The position numbers and the translations under genes are program-made. Positions 26,100 to 35,393 of a stretch of 64,000 nucleotides of DNA are shown piece after piece. The notes beneath the pieces were generated by a model. It was not told the origin of the DNA. It worked only from the letters and a program-made list of their open reading frames with translations, and searched no databases. Positions within the stretch are counted from its first letter, which is position 1; each line of letters begins with the position of its first letter. Origin of the DNA: Oscillatoriaceae cyanobacterium Prado104 (GTDB lineage Bacteria > Cyanobacteriota > Cyanobacteriia > Cyanobacteriales > Microcoleaceae); the NCBI GenBank assembly GCA_025454405.1, contig JALOON010000057.1:1-64000 (forward strand), in the 5' to 3' direction.

Positions 26100-28364
26100 A
26101 TGGCAATGCTCAACAAACCACAATTTAAACGCTGTTTTCATCGGGAAACAGTGGAAAAAGAAGGCGTTTTTCTGTTATCAGAGCAAGACGCTTTTTTTCT
26201 TGAAGATAAAATTTATTGGGAAATAATACCCGCGATCGACGGTATCAATACCGCAGATGAAATAGTTGATAAACTAGAAGATCGCATTCCGGCAGCAGAA
26301 ATTTACTATGCTTTGATGCAGATGGAGCGCCAGGGCTATATCGTCGAAGCTGACAGCTCTTTGCCGGAGGTAGAGGCAGCTTTTTGGGAAGGGTTGAATG
26401 CTAGTCAAGATGCCAAACACCGCCTCCAAACAACTAAAGTAGCTGTTAGGGCGATCGGCAATCTCATCTCCGACAAAATCCGAGACCAATTTCTGCAAAA
26501 TTTGGAGTCGATCGACATCCAAGTAGCAGAAGTTGGAGACATCGAAATTGTCCTGACAGACGACTACCTCCAACCAGATTTAGAGACTTTCAACCATAAA
26601 GCCTTGCAGTCCCAACGCCCTTGGATGCTAGTCAAACCTGTCGGCCAAGTTATTTGGCTCGGCCCCATATTCCACCCGGACAAAACAGCTTGCTGGGAAT
26701 GTTTAGCTAAGCGCCTGCGAGACAATCGGCCCGTTGAGAGTTTCATTCAAAAACGCCTCAACAAAGCTACAGCTTTTCCCACTTCCAAACCCGTTTTGCC
26801 GACGACTTTGCAAACAGGATTGAGCCTCGCTGCAACAGAAATAGCCAAGTGGGTCGTTACCGGAGAAAACGAACAACTAACGGGACAAATCGTTACCTTA
26901 GACACGCTAACACTTGACAAACAAATTCACGTTGCAGTCAAGCGCCCGCAGTGCAAAAGTTGCGGCAATCCCGAATACTGGTCGCCCCGACATCCCGAAC
27001 CAGTGCTACTCGAAAGCCGGAAAAAAAATTTCACGGCAGACGGCGGGCACCGCAGTTCTTCTCCGGAAGCCACCATCAAAAAGTACGGACACCAAATCGG
27101 TGCGATCGCGGGTGTAGTTCGGGCGCTAGTGCCAGTCCCGTCAGGGGACACGAACTTAACGCCCTCCTATGTCGCCGGACACAACTTTGCAAGGATATCC
27201 GACAGTTTGTACTTTTTGCGCGAAAACGTCCGCGGCCAAAGCGGGGGCAAAGGCAAAACCGACGCCCAAGCAAAAGCCAGCGGATTTGGCGAGGCTATAG
27301 AACGTTATTCCGGCGTATTTCAGGGCTACGAGATCCGGAAAACAGCCTCCTATGTCGATCTGGGAGAGGTGGCGGTGCACCCCTACGAGTGCATGATGTT
27401 CAGCGAGGCACAATACCAAAACCGCGCTTCATGGAATGATGAGTGCGATCGACCCCAAGTAGTGCCAGAACCCTTTGACGAAACCCAACAAATTGAGTGG
27501 ACGCCCCTGTGGTCTCTCACCCACCAAACCTGGAAATATTTGCCGACAGAATATTGTTACTACGCCTATCAGTCAGGAGAAAAACCTTTTTGCATCGCCA
27601 ACTCCAACGGCTGCGCTGCAGGCAACAACATAGAAGAGGCAATTTTGCAAGGATTTATGGAATTGGCCGAACGCGATGCCGTTTCCATGTGGTGGTACAA
27701 CCGGATTCAAAGGCCGGCAGTCGATTTAGAGACTTTTGGCGATCGGTATTTTCAAGACCTGAAAACCTACTACCAGAGCATAAATCGATCGCTTTGGGTA
27801 ATAGACATCACCTGCGACTTGAACATTCCGACTTTTGCGGCAATCTCGGCGAGAACCGACAAACCTGTCGAAGATATCCTTTACGGCTTCGGAGCCCATT
27901 TCGACCCAAAAATTGCCGTCAACCGGGCCTTGACAGAAGTCAACCAATGCCTTCCCGCCGTTTCCACAGCTAACGCAGATGGCAGTATCAAATATCCCGA
28001 ATCTGACAAACTCGCCAAATCCTGGTGGCAGAAAGCAACGCTGAAAAATCAGCCTTACTTACTTCCCGATCCGGGTGTCGCACCTAAAACATATTCCGAC
28101 TTTATCCAGCTAGCGGGCGACGACATCAAAACCGATGTCATGACTTGTGTCGAAATAGTTCAAAAACAGGGAATGGAAGTATTAGTTTTAGACCAAACCC
28201 GCCCCGACATCGGACTAAATGTTGCCCGAGTTGTCGTTCCCGGAATGCGAATGTTTTGGAAAAGATTGGGGCCCGGCCGCCTTTACGAAGTGCCGGTCAA
28301 ATTGGGTTGGCTGCCCGCACCTTTGCCAGAAAACCAACTCAATCCATTTCCAATTTGGTTCTAA
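26100..28364 (+). CDS. TOMM cyclodehydratase (leader-binding/E1-like domain fused to YcaO)
   Basis: 754 residues. The N-terminal third (about 1-320) is the precursor-recognition and E1/ThiF-like 'C' domain. It begins with a RiPP-recognition-like winged segment (VFLLSEQDAFFLEDKIYWE...) and carries the two Cys pairs CWEC (about 199) and CKSC (about 286) expected to bind zinc. The C-terminal part (about 340-754) is YcaO: GKGKTDAQAKASGFGEAIERYSG (ATP/Mg region), NSNGCAAGNNIEEAILQGFMELAERDAV, and a C-terminus ending NPFPIWF, near the Pro-rich end important in azoline-forming YcaO enzymes. It uses ATP to convert Cys/Ser/Thr of the precursor core to azolines. ATG at 26100 or 26106 is possible; no clear ribosome site is seen. 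Confidence 0.92.
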   Translation: MAMLNKPQFKRCFHRETVEKEGVFLLSEQDAFFLEDKIYWEIIPAIDGINTADEIVDKLEDRIPAAEIYYALMQMERQGYIVEADSSLPEVEAAFWEGLNASQDAKHRLQTTKVAVRAIGNLISDKIRDQFLQNLESIDIQVAEVGDIEIVLTDDYLQPDLETFNHKALQSQRPWMLVKPVGQVIWLGPIFHPDKTACWECLAKRLRDNRPVESFIQKRLNKATAFPTSKPVLPTTLQTGLSLAATEIAKWVVTGENEQLTGQIVTLDTLTLDKQIHVAVKRPQCKSCGNPEYWSPRHPEPVLLESRKKNFTADGGHRSSSPEATIKKYGHQIGAIAGVVRALVPVPSGDTNLTPSYVAGHNFARISDSLYFLRENVRGQSGGKGKTDAQAKASGFGEAIERYSGVFQGYEIRKTASYVDLGEVAVHPYECMMFSEAQYQNRASWNDECDRPQVVPEPFDETQQIEWTPLWSLTHQTWKYLPTEYCYYAYQSGEKPFCIANSNGCAAGNNIEEAILQGFMELAERDAVSMWWYNRIQRPAVDLETFGDRYFQDLKTYYQSINRSLWVIDITCDLNIPTFAAISARTDKPVEDILYGFGAHFDPKIAVNRALTEVNQCLPAVSTANADGSIKYPESDKLAKSWWQKATLKNQPYLLPDPGVAPKTYSDFIQLAGDDIKTDVMTCVEIVQKQGMEVLVLDQTRPDIGLNVARVVVPGMRMFWKRLGPGRLYEVPVKLGWLPAPLPENQLNPFPIWF

Positions 28365-28374
28365 AACAACACTT

Positions 28375-28416
28375 GGGTATGGGGCATGGTGCATGGGGCA
28401 TGGGGCATGGGGCATT
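28375..28416. repeat. Tandem repeat (GGGGCAT / GGGGCATGGTGCAT)
   Basis: Several GGGGCAT heptamers, then a CT-rich tract, filling the 130 bases between the YcaO gene and the amidohydrolase gene. Confidence 0.75.
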
Positions 28417-28495
28417 CTCCAACTTTTCTACTTTCCCACTCTCCCACTCTCCCCTTCCCCCCCTCTCACTTCTTCATACACACAAAGGAAAACAA

Positions 28496-29647
28496 ATGTT
28501 ACAAGGTTACAAAATTCTCGATGCTGACAGCCATGTAATGGAACCCAACGAAATGTGGGAAGAATACCTCGAACCCGCATTTAAAAGTTTCGCCCCTCAA
28601 AAAGAACACAGGGCGATCGTCGAAACTCCATCGCGCCAAGTTTTCGAGATCGATTTATTTGAACCTCCCTTCAAAAACCTGACAGTTTCCGGCGAAAAAA
28701 TTTACTACAACATCCCCGAAGGTGCCTGGACTGAAGGCAGCAAAAAAGACCTGCCAAATGCAGCTTTGTATGCCGCCCGCGGCTACGACTCGGAATCTCA
28801 AGTTGAAGCAATGAAACAACTAGGAGTCGATCTGGCATTTCTCTATCCAACGACAGGACTTTGGCTGCTGGCGATCGATAAAATGGAACCGCAAGTAGCA
28901 GGTGCATTCACCCGCGCTTACAACAATTGGCTGCGAGATTTTTGCAGTTATGACCCCGCATTGCTCAACGGTGTAGGCGCAATTAACATGCACGATCCGG
29001 TAGAAATGGTAACTGAATTGCGCCGGATCGCAAGCTTCGACTGGCGGGCTGTTTTTCTGCGTCCCAATCCGGTAAAAGGAAGATTGTTGAGCCATCCAGA
29101 TTACGAGCCATTTTGGACGGAATGCGAGGAGTTAAATATTGCTGTCGGCTTGCATGAAGGCACTCACAGCCACTTGCCTACTGTGGGTTCCGATCGATTT
29201 CATTCGCGGTTTGCCATGCACGCTTGTTCGCATCCGATGGAACACATGATGGCACTGCTAGCTTTAATTGAAGGGGGAGTTTTAGAACGCCACCCTAATT
29301 TAAAAGTAGCGTTTTTAGAGTCGGGTTGCGGCTGGCTTCCTTATTGGCTGTGGCGGTTGGATGAAGAGTACAAAAACCTGTATTGGGAAGTCAAAGACAA
29401 TGTGAAAATGAAGCCTTCCGAGTATTTTCAACGGCAGTGTTTTATTTCTGTGGAACCTTCGGAGCCTTATCTGCCAGAAATTACCCAATATATTGGTGAG
29501 GATAATTTGATTTTTGGTACTGATTACCCTCACATTGACTATTCTTCGGATATTACACTTGAAGCTGTAAGTTGGGAAGGGCGACTTGCCAAAGAAATTT
29601 TGCAAAAAATTCTTTGGGATAATCCGAGACGCTTTTACGGCATCTAG
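28496..29647 (+). CDS. Amidohydrolase family (Amidohydro_2) metal-dependent hydrolase
   Basis: 383 residues from the ATG at 28496, which follows AAAGGAAAA; a longer in-frame extension upstream overlaps the YcaO gene and repeats and is rejected. A TIM-barrel amidohydrolase: DADSHVMEP (D-x-H metal motif, residues 9-13), VGLHEGTH (central His), HPMEHMMALLALIEGGVLERHPNLKVAFLESGCGWLPYWLWRLD, and FGTDYPHID (late Asp, about 345). Relatives hydrolyse or decarboxylate small carboxylated or cyclic substrates. Placed between the cyclodehydratase and the SagB-like oxidase, it is a candidate tailoring enzyme or leader/core-processing hydrolase of the TOMM product. The role is inferred from position. Confidence 0.85.
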   Translation: MLQGYKILDADSHVMEPNEMWEEYLEPAFKSFAPQKEHRAIVETPSRQVFEIDLFEPPFKNLTVSGEKIYYNIPEGAWTEGSKKDLPNAALYAARGYDSESQVEAMKQLGVDLAFLYPTTGLWLLAIDKMEPQVAGAFTRAYNNWLRDFCSYDPALLNGVGAINMHDPVEMVTELRRIASFDWRAVFLRPNPVKGRLLSHPDYEPFWTECEELNIAVGLHEGTHSHLPTVGSDRFHSRFAMHACSHPMEHMMALLALIEGGVLERHPNLKVAFLESGCGWLPYWLWRLDEEYKNLYWEVKDNVKMKPSEYFQRQCFISVEPSEPYLPEITQYIGEDNLIFGTDYPHIDYSSDITLEAVSWEGRLAKEILQKILWDNPRRFYGI

Positions 29648-29648
29648 A

Positions 29649-29990
29649 GGAACAGTCGAGGCAGAGCCTCTGGATCTGCATTACCAGGCTGAAGCCTGGT
29701 AACGAGTAAAACGAGTAAATCCCTGGTTCGCTGGTTTCGCTGGTCCCAGGCTCTGCCTGGGAATCCATGTCTAGAGGCTCTGCCTCGCGGGGCTTGGGAA
29801 CACAACAAATCCCTGGTTCGTTGGTTTCGCTGGTTCCCAGGCTCTGCCTGGGAATCCATGTCTAGAGGCTCTGCCTCGCGGGGCTTGGGAACACAACAAC
29901 AGTCGAGGCAGAGCCTCTGGATCTGCATTACCAGGCAGAGCCTGGTAACGAGTAAGACGAGTAAGAGCCTGGTAACGAGTAAAAATGAGT
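29649..29990. repeat. Nested direct and palindromic repeats
   Basis: A unit of about 90 bases (29722-29811) is tandemly repeated at 29812-29902. Each holds CCAGGCTCTGCCTGG and GAGGCTCTGCCTC palindromes. The pair is flanked by two copies of a GAGGCAGAGCCTC... GCATTACCAGGC... CTGGTAACGAGTAA segment (29653-29708 and 29901-29956). No coding signal. Related to the repeat at 24551. Confidence 0.85.
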
Positions 29991-30033
29991 AAAACCCCAA
30001 TCTCCAATCTCCAATCTCAAATATCAAATCTCA

Positions 30034-31440
30034 ATGATTCCCTCATTTGTTTTAAATTTTAAGCAAGAGATTCGTTTAGAAGAAACCGAATTTGTTAATG
30101 TTCTGCACACCCCGATCGCCCGTCTGGACATCTCGCAATTTTCTCCCGGAATGCAAGCAGTAATTCGCATCCTTGTCGCGGAGGGAGCAACGGAGGACGA
30201 ACTTAGCGATTTGGTGTTAGAAACTGACGGCTTCAACGGACTAAATAATTTTAATTATTACTTGCACAAATTCCAAGAATTTGGTATACTATCTCAGACA
30301 TTTTGCGCCGATGGATTGCCGATCGCGACGGTCGTTCCCCTCGTACCGGATTGTCAGTTTCAGTTCCGAGAAGCAGTTCCCGATCGCCCTTACATTTTAT
30401 CCCGTTTCGCCTACTGTCGCAGCGACAAAAATCGCACAGTTTTAGAATCTCCGCTGTCTAAAGTGCAGGTTGTCTTGAGCGATTGGCGGGGAGGAGCGAT
30501 CGTTAGTTCGCTTTCACAGCCTCAAATTTGCAGTCAATCGATCGCAAAAATTCCGGCAATTTCTGAAGCAAGCGTACAAGCATTTTTGGGTGTTTTACTC
30601 AGTGCTGGAATGCTGGATGAAATGAAAGAGAATGAACCGCCAGCAGCAACTGAAGCATTAGCTCAATGGGAATTTCACGACTTGCTATTTCACGCCAGAA
30701 GCCGCATCGGGAGACACAGCAACCCAGCAGGTAAAACCTATCGATTTAAAGATAAAATTGCATCGCTGCCAGTTGTAAAAATGCGCGAATTTGGCGAAAC
30801 TATCGAGCTTTACAAACCGGATATCGATCGTCTCAAAAACACCGATCGCCCTTTCACTTGGGTTTTAGAAGAGCGAAAATCTCTGCGTCGCTACGGACAA
30901 CAACCGATAACTGACAAACAATTAGGCGAATTTCTGTATCGATCGGCTAGAATTAAAAATACCTTCAGCAACGGCACGATGGAATGCAGCAAGCGACCTT
31001 ATCCGAGCGGCGGTGCTTGTTATGAATTGGAACTTTACATCGCGATCGCCCGCTGCGAAAACATTCCCCCTGGCTTGTATCATTACTGCCCTCAAAATCA
31101 CTCCCTCAGCCTGGTTAGCGAACTCAATGAAGATGCAGAAAAGCTCTTAAAAGAAGCAGGAAATGCCACGGGAGAGCCGTCTTTCGTACCCCAAATTTTA
31201 ATTATCTTAGCTGCGCGTTTTCCTAGAGTTAGTTGGGCTTACGAATCAGTTGCTTACGCTCTGATTTTAAAAGACGCAGGCGCGCTTTACCAAACAATGT
31301 ATTTAGTAGCAACTGCAATGGATTTAGCACCCAGCGCGATCGGCAGCGGCAATGCCGATTTATTTGCTAAAATTGCCGGAACAGATTATTATGCCGAATC
31401 CTCTGTGGGAGAATTCATCTTGGGCAGCAATATTCTTTAG
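30034..31440 (+). CDS. SagB-type dehydrogenase (azoline oxidase) of the TOMM cluster
   Basis: 468 residues. The C-terminal nitroreductase-fold domain (about 265-468) has the SagB/ThcOx pattern: EERKSLRRYGQQPITDKQLGEFLYRSARI (FMN phosphate binding, R-x-S-x-R-like), KRPYPSGGACYELELYI, GLYHYCP, and YALILKDAGALYQTMYLVATAMDLAPSAIGSG. The N-terminal 260 residues form the extra domain typical of long SagB proteins. It oxidises azolines to aromatic azoles with FMN. It follows the amidohydrolase gene after a repeat-rich spacer and completes the C-D-B enzyme set of the cluster. Confidence 0.9.
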   Translation: MIPSFVLNFKQEIRLEETEFVNVLHTPIARLDISQFSPGMQAVIRILVAEGATEDELSDLVLETDGFNGLNNFNYYLHKFQEFGILSQTFCADGLPIATVVPLVPDCQFQFREAVPDRPYILSRFAYCRSDKNRTVLESPLSKVQVVLSDWRGGAIVSSLSQPQICSQSIAKIPAISEASVQAFLGVLLSAGMLDEMKENEPPAATEALAQWEFHDLLFHARSRIGRHSNPAGKTYRFKDKIASLPVVKMREFGETIELYKPDIDRLKNTDRPFTWVLEERKSLRRYGQQPITDKQLGEFLYRSARIKNTFSNGTMECSKRPYPSGGACYELELYIAIARCENIPPGLYHYCPQNHSLSLVSELNEDAEKLLKEAGNATGEPSFVPQILIILAARFPRVSWAYESVAYALILKDAGALYQTMYLVATAMDLAPSAIGSGNADLFAKIAGTDYYAESSVGEFILGSNIL

Positions 31441-31443
31441 AAA

Positions 31444-31560
31444 GGGGGAGATGGGGAGATGGGGGGATGGGAGAATTTCCAATTACCAATTTCCGATTCC
31501 CAACAACTATCAATGCCCGATGCCCGATGCCCGATGCCCAATTCCCAACTATCAACTGTC
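31444..31560. repeat. Short tandem repeats (GGGGAGAT, GATGCCC)
   Basis: GGGGAGAT units at the start, four GATGCCC-type heptamers around 31513-31540, and near-repeats of CAATTACCAATTTCC. Non-coding spacer after the SagB-like gene. Confidence 0.75.
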
Positions 31561-31619
31561 AACTATTCCTTCTTTATGAGAAGATAGAAAAAAATCTAGA
31601 AATTCGGGAGCGATCGTTC

Positions 31620-32363
31620 TTGGTAAATGTTAAATGTCGGGGTATTACCTTCACCAATATTCAAGCCGTAATCTTTGACAAAGACGGCACTCTAGAGGAT
31701 TCTCAGGAATTTTTGAGGAATTTGGGGATCAAAAGAGCGCGCCTCGCAGACGCTCAAATTCCGGGCGTTGGCGAGCCATTGCAAATGGCTTTCGGCATCG
31801 AAGGCGACAGGATTGACCCCACGGGCTTGATGGCCGTCGGCAGTCGCCGGGAAAACGAAATTGTTGCTGCGGGATATATCGCGGAAACCGGCAGGGGATG
31901 GTTGGAATCTTTAGCTATTGCGAGGCGCGCTTTTGATGAAGCGGACCAAATGTTAAAAAATGTGCCTGCTTCCCCGATGTTTGCCGGCAGTTTGGAAGTC
32001 TTGAAATATCTGTCAGAAGCCGGTTTGAAACTGGGAATTCTGTCAGCCGCTACGACTCAAGCAGTGCGGGAATTCGTCAAACGCCACGAATTAAGCGAAT
32101 GGATTCAGTTAGAAATGGGAGTTGATTCAACGGAATTGAACAAACCAGATCCGAGATTGTTTTTACAAGCTTGCGATCGACTCGGAGTAGATCCTGCAGT
32201 AACTTTGATGGTGGGAGATTCGGCGGGCGACATTCAGATGGCAACAGATGCGGGGGCTGCGGGCTGTATCGGGATTTGTTGGGGGAAAGCAGAAGTCAGC
32301 CATTTAGAAAAAGCTGATGTGACGATCGCCTCTTTGGAGGAGATGCAAATTTTAGCCGGTTGA
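31620..32363 (+). CDS. HAD superfamily hydrolase
   Basis: 247 residues from a TTG preceded by GGGAG; the longer frame upstream runs through tandem repeats. All HAD motifs are present: AVIFDKDGTLED (motif I, nucleophile Asp), LGILSAATT (motif II), LNKPDPRLF (motif III Lys) and LMVGDSAGDIQMATDAGAAGCIGICWG (motif IV). The Lys in place of the usual second-position residue (DKDGT) is seen in some phosphoglycolate-phosphatase-like proteins. Substrate not determined. It directly follows the TOMM cluster but is separated by repeats and need not belong to it. Confidence 0.85.
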   Translation: MVNVKCRGITFTNIQAVIFDKDGTLEDSQEFLRNLGIKRARLADAQIPGVGEPLQMAFGIEGDRIDPTGLMAVGSRRENEIVAAGYIAETGRGWLESLAIARRAFDEADQMLKNVPASPMFAGSLEVLKYLSEAGLKLGILSAATTQAVREFVKRHELSEWIQLEMGVDSTELNKPDPRLFLQACDRLGVDPAVTLMVGDSAGDIQMATDAGAAGCIGICWGKAEVSHLEKADVTIASLEEMQILAG

Positions 32364-32572
32364 GTTCCGGATAAGTTCGATGGCGCTTCGTATTTTAAAG
32401 CTGCTAGATTCGAGCTAGTTCGGGATTGCAGAATGCAACAGGCTTTACTGAGGAGTTTTGTAATGGAGCAGCCGAAGCAGGGCGATCGACAGAGCGCATT
32501 TTTTCTGGGAAGCGATGATAAACTGGCTGGGTAAACCAGGAGACGGACTTATTGAAGAGATAATATTTAATT

Positions 32573-35101
32573 ATGCGCTGGAGTGCAAATATTGCAATAT
32601 TTAGGTTTGGAGTCGCACTTCTGAGCGCACTTTCCATTCCTTGCTTGTATGCAAATAAAGCTATATCACAAACTTCCGATATTTCTCAGTTACCTACTGC
32701 CGATGCCGACTCTGCTGCTACCGGGCTGACTGCGCTAGCACTGCAAAAACCGGAAATTAAGCTGGTTGACACTCCTCAACCTAAAGGTAGGAGGATTCTT
32801 GTGAGCCATATTTCTATGGGTAGCCTGAACCAAGATACCGAGCAACCGAATACCTTAGCACAGCACAGCGCGGTGCCAATTGCGCCTACTCTCTCCACCC
32901 CAACGGGTATAGAGTCTACTTGTGGATTGGTTGATTCACTCGCTCTGAAGTCGTTGCTTGCAGAGGCTAGAGGTGGAGTATCTAGAGATACCGAGTTAGT
33001 TATTTCAACCAACCGCCATTTAGCCACAACGTCCAACCGCAGGGAGTCTCACCCACCTTCAAAGGTCAATGTGTCTGTACCACTTTTAACACAATATGCA
33101 AAGCCGTCCTGCGCTGCGGTAAAGGACGGGGTTTCTACCCAAATTTTTGATGAAACCCCAACCAATTTACTCGCAGCCAGCGATATCGCCCACAGTCAAG
33201 ATACCGATCCGGCAATTGATGAAACTGTTGGCGGTGCGACTGTTTTGCCTGCTGCAAATGACAGCGGAAACAGCGAAGATGTCAGTGCCACAATTAATGA
33301 AACCGTTGGCAGTGCAGATATCGAACCTGCAGCAAGCAAGCTGACTGACAGCAGCCAACAAGAGCGAAACCAGCCAGAGAGCAACTTTTTAGCCCAAACC
33401 CCCCAGACTGCACCGGGCAATCTGCCACCGTCGCTGCCGCCCGATCGAGACTCAAATCGCGATCGCTTCGTGCCACCGCCATCTACTCAGCCAGATCCCA
33501 ACCGCGATCGCTTCCTGCAACCCGCCCCGCAGCCCGTCCCGGAACCTCCTCAAGCGCCCCCAACAATTGGACCGCAGCGCCCTACACCTGTTCCCCAACC
33601 GCTGCCTGCTACCCCGTTTCTAGTTCAGAAAATTCAAGTAACGGGCAGCACGATTTTAAGCCAGGAGGAAATTAATGCTTTAATTAAGCCGATCGAGGGT
33701 CGTTCTTCGACGTTAGAAGAACTCAGGCAGGTTGCCGACAAAATTACCGAAATATACCTCGATCGGGGCTACATTACTTCGAGGGCTGTCTTGCCGCCGC
33801 AAACCATCACCGCAGGGGTAGTTCAAATTCAAGTCATTGAAGGAAGACTCGCCAGAATAGAGGTAGAAGGCAATAAAAGATTGCATAAAGATTACATCCG
33901 CAGCCGGATTCGCCTGGGTGCGGGAATGCCTTTAAGCACGGCAAAATTAGAAGACCAACTGCGGCTGCTGCGCGTCGATCCTTTGTTTGAAAATGTCGAG
34001 GCAAGTTTGCGGGCGGGCGATAACGAAGGCGAGAGCATTTTAATCGTCCGCATCGTAGAAGCTAATCCGTTTCAAGTTAATTTTAGCTTTGACAATTACT
34101 CACCTCCGAGCGTCGGTTCGGAAAGATTGGGAGTTACTGTGCGCCACCGCAATCTTACGGGAAGGGGTGACGAAATTTCGGGTGCTTATTATCGATCGCT
34201 CGGCGATTCCGATGTGTTTGATTTCAGCTACCGCATTCCGTTAAATGCGATGAACGGTACTTTGCAATTGCGGGCAGCGCCCAATCGCAACAGTATCGTG
34301 CAAGCACCTTTCGACGAGTTCGACATTTCGGGAAAATCGCATTTATTTGAGGTTAGTTACCGCCAGCCGTTAATTCGATCGCCCTTACAAGAATTTGCGG
34401 TATCTGCAGGTTTTACCTATCAGAGAGGCAATACTTTTCTCGGTGGCGAACCATTTCCTTTTGGCATCGGTCCGGATGAAAATGGTGTCAGCACTACGAG
34501 TACAATTAAACTGGGACAGGATTACATTCGACGCGATCCGCAAGGTGCTTGGGCGCTGCGATCGCAATTTACGATCGGTACTAGCTTGTTTGATGCTACC
34601 CAGAACGAAGGTTCAGATCCAGACGGACAATTTTTAAGTTGGTTGGGTCAAGTGCAGCGGGTGCAGCGGTTGAGCAGCAAACATTTATTAATTGTACAGG
34701 GAGATCTGCAACTTTCAGCTAACAGCTTGCTGCCGAACCAACAATTTGTAATTGGCGGCGGACAGTCTTTGCGGGGCTACAGGCAAAACGCGCGATCTGG
34801 CGATAATGGTTTCCGAATTTCGATCGAGGATCGGATTACTTTGCGGCGCAACGGTGCCGGCCTGCCCACGCTGCAATTAGCGCCATTTTTTGATGCGGGT
34901 GCGGTCTGGAACAATGGTAGCAATCCTAATAAGTTAACGAATCAAACTTTTTTAGCAGGTGCGGGTTTGGGGTTGTTGTGGTCGCCGATACAGCAAGTGA
35001 ACGTGCGTTTGGACTATGCTTTGCCTTTTGTTAATCTGAGCGATCGGGGGGATAATTTGCAAGATTCGGGGATTTATTTTAGCATTATTTATACTCCTTA
35101 G
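32573..35101 (+). CDS. ShlB/FhaC/HecB-type two-partner secretion transporter (TpsB)
   Basis: 842 residues. A signal-peptide-like start (about 1-33, hydrophobic VALLSALSIPCLYA) and a long low-complexity Pro/Asp/Glu/Thr linker (about 35-340). Then POTRA domains (FLVQKIQVTGSTILSQEEINALI, about 346; RIEVEGNKRLHKDYIRSRIRLGAG, about 427) and a beta-barrel (about 510-842) holding GGGQSLRGYRQNARSGDNGF, the VRGY-like loop-6 motif. It exports a TpsA-type or other partner protein across the outer membrane; no partner is adjacent. The N-terminal linker is unusually long and contains an IS-end-like palindrome in the coding sequence. Confidence 0.9.
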   Translation: MRWSANIAIFRFGVALLSALSIPCLYANKAISQTSDISQLPTADADSAATGLTALALQKPEIKLVDTPQPKGRRILVSHISMGSLNQDTEQPNTLAQHSAVPIAPTLSTPTGIESTCGLVDSLALKSLLAEARGGVSRDTELVISTNRHLATTSNRRESHPPSKVNVSVPLLTQYAKPSCAAVKDGVSTQIFDETPTNLLAASDIAHSQDTDPAIDETVGGATVLPAANDSGNSEDVSATINETVGSADIEPAASKLTDSSQQERNQPESNFLAQTPQTAPGNLPPSLPPDRDSNRDRFVPPPSTQPDPNRDRFLQPAPQPVPEPPQAPPTIGPQRPTPVPQPLPATPFLVQKIQVTGSTILSQEEINALIKPIEGRSSTLEELRQVADKITEIYLDRGYITSRAVLPPQTITAGVVQIQVIEGRLARIEVEGNKRLHKDYIRSRIRLGAGMPLSTAKLEDQLRLLRVDPLFENVEASLRAGDNEGESILIVRIVEANPFQVNFSFDNYSPPSVGSERLGVTVRHRNLTGRGDEISGAYYRSLGDSDVFDFSYRIPLNAMNGTLQLRAAPNRNSIVQAPFDEFDISGKSHLFEVSYRQPLIRSPLQEFAVSAGFTYQRGNTFLGGEPFPFGIGPDENGVSTTSTIKLGQDYIRRDPQGAWALRSQFTIGTSLFDATQNEGSDPDGQFLSWLGQVQRVQRLSSKHLLIVQGDLQLSANSLLPNQQFVIGGGQSLRGYRQNARSGDNGFRISIEDRITLRRNGAGLPTLQLAPFFDAGAVWNNGSNPNKLTNQTFLAGAGLGLLWSPIQQVNVRLDYALPFVNLSDRGDNLQDSGIYFSIIYTP
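33056..33165 (+). repeat. IS200/IS605-end-like palindromic segment inside the TpsB coding region
   Basis: The hairpin GCCGTCC...GGACGG (33103-33129) with flanking GGTCAATGTGTCTGTACCAC and GGGGTTTCTACCCAAATTTTT. It resembles terminal hairpins I associate with IS200/IS605-type elements in cyanobacteria. It is translated in frame (KPSCAAVKDGVSTQIFDE) in the disordered linker. The match is from memory. Confidence 0.45.
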
Positions 35102-35132
35102 ATAAGTAGGTTGGGGAGAGGGGAAGTTCTGA

Positions 35133-35393
35133 GTTTTAAGTTTTGAGTTTTAAGTTTTGAGTTTTGAATTAAGAACTGTCTTTAACTCACAACTCAAACT
35201 TCAAAACTCAAAAATCACGATTTAAAATTCACAACTCACAACTCTCAACTCATAATTCACAATTCAAAACTCCCAACTCCCAACTCCCAACTCCCAACTC
35301 AAAACTCAAAACTCCCTCTTCAACTCAAAACTCAAAACTCAAAACTCAAAACTCCCGAACAACTCAAAACTCAAAATTCAAAACTCCTTACCA
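35133..35393. repeat. Minisatellite of AACTCAAAACTC-type units
   Basis: About 260 bases built from 7-8-base units (AACTCAAA, AACTCCC), preceded by inverted forms (GTTTTGAGTTTTAAG). The 5' and 3' parts could fold on each other. The same minisatellite recurs at 40548-40816. Confidence 0.85.

Noticed and set aside
28145..28495. N-terminal extension of the amidohydrolase frame
   Set aside because: It overlaps the YcaO gene in another frame and passes through heptamer repeats; a good ribosome site precedes the ATG at 28496.
31467..31619. Longer start for the HAD hydrolase
   Set aside because: The extra 51 codons lie in tandem repeats and do not resemble HAD proteins; TTG at 31620 has GGGAG upstream.
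35133..35393. Regular repeats that might be a CRISPR array
   Set aside because: Units are 7-8 bases, contiguous and without unique spacers; no cas genes in the window. It is a minisatellite.
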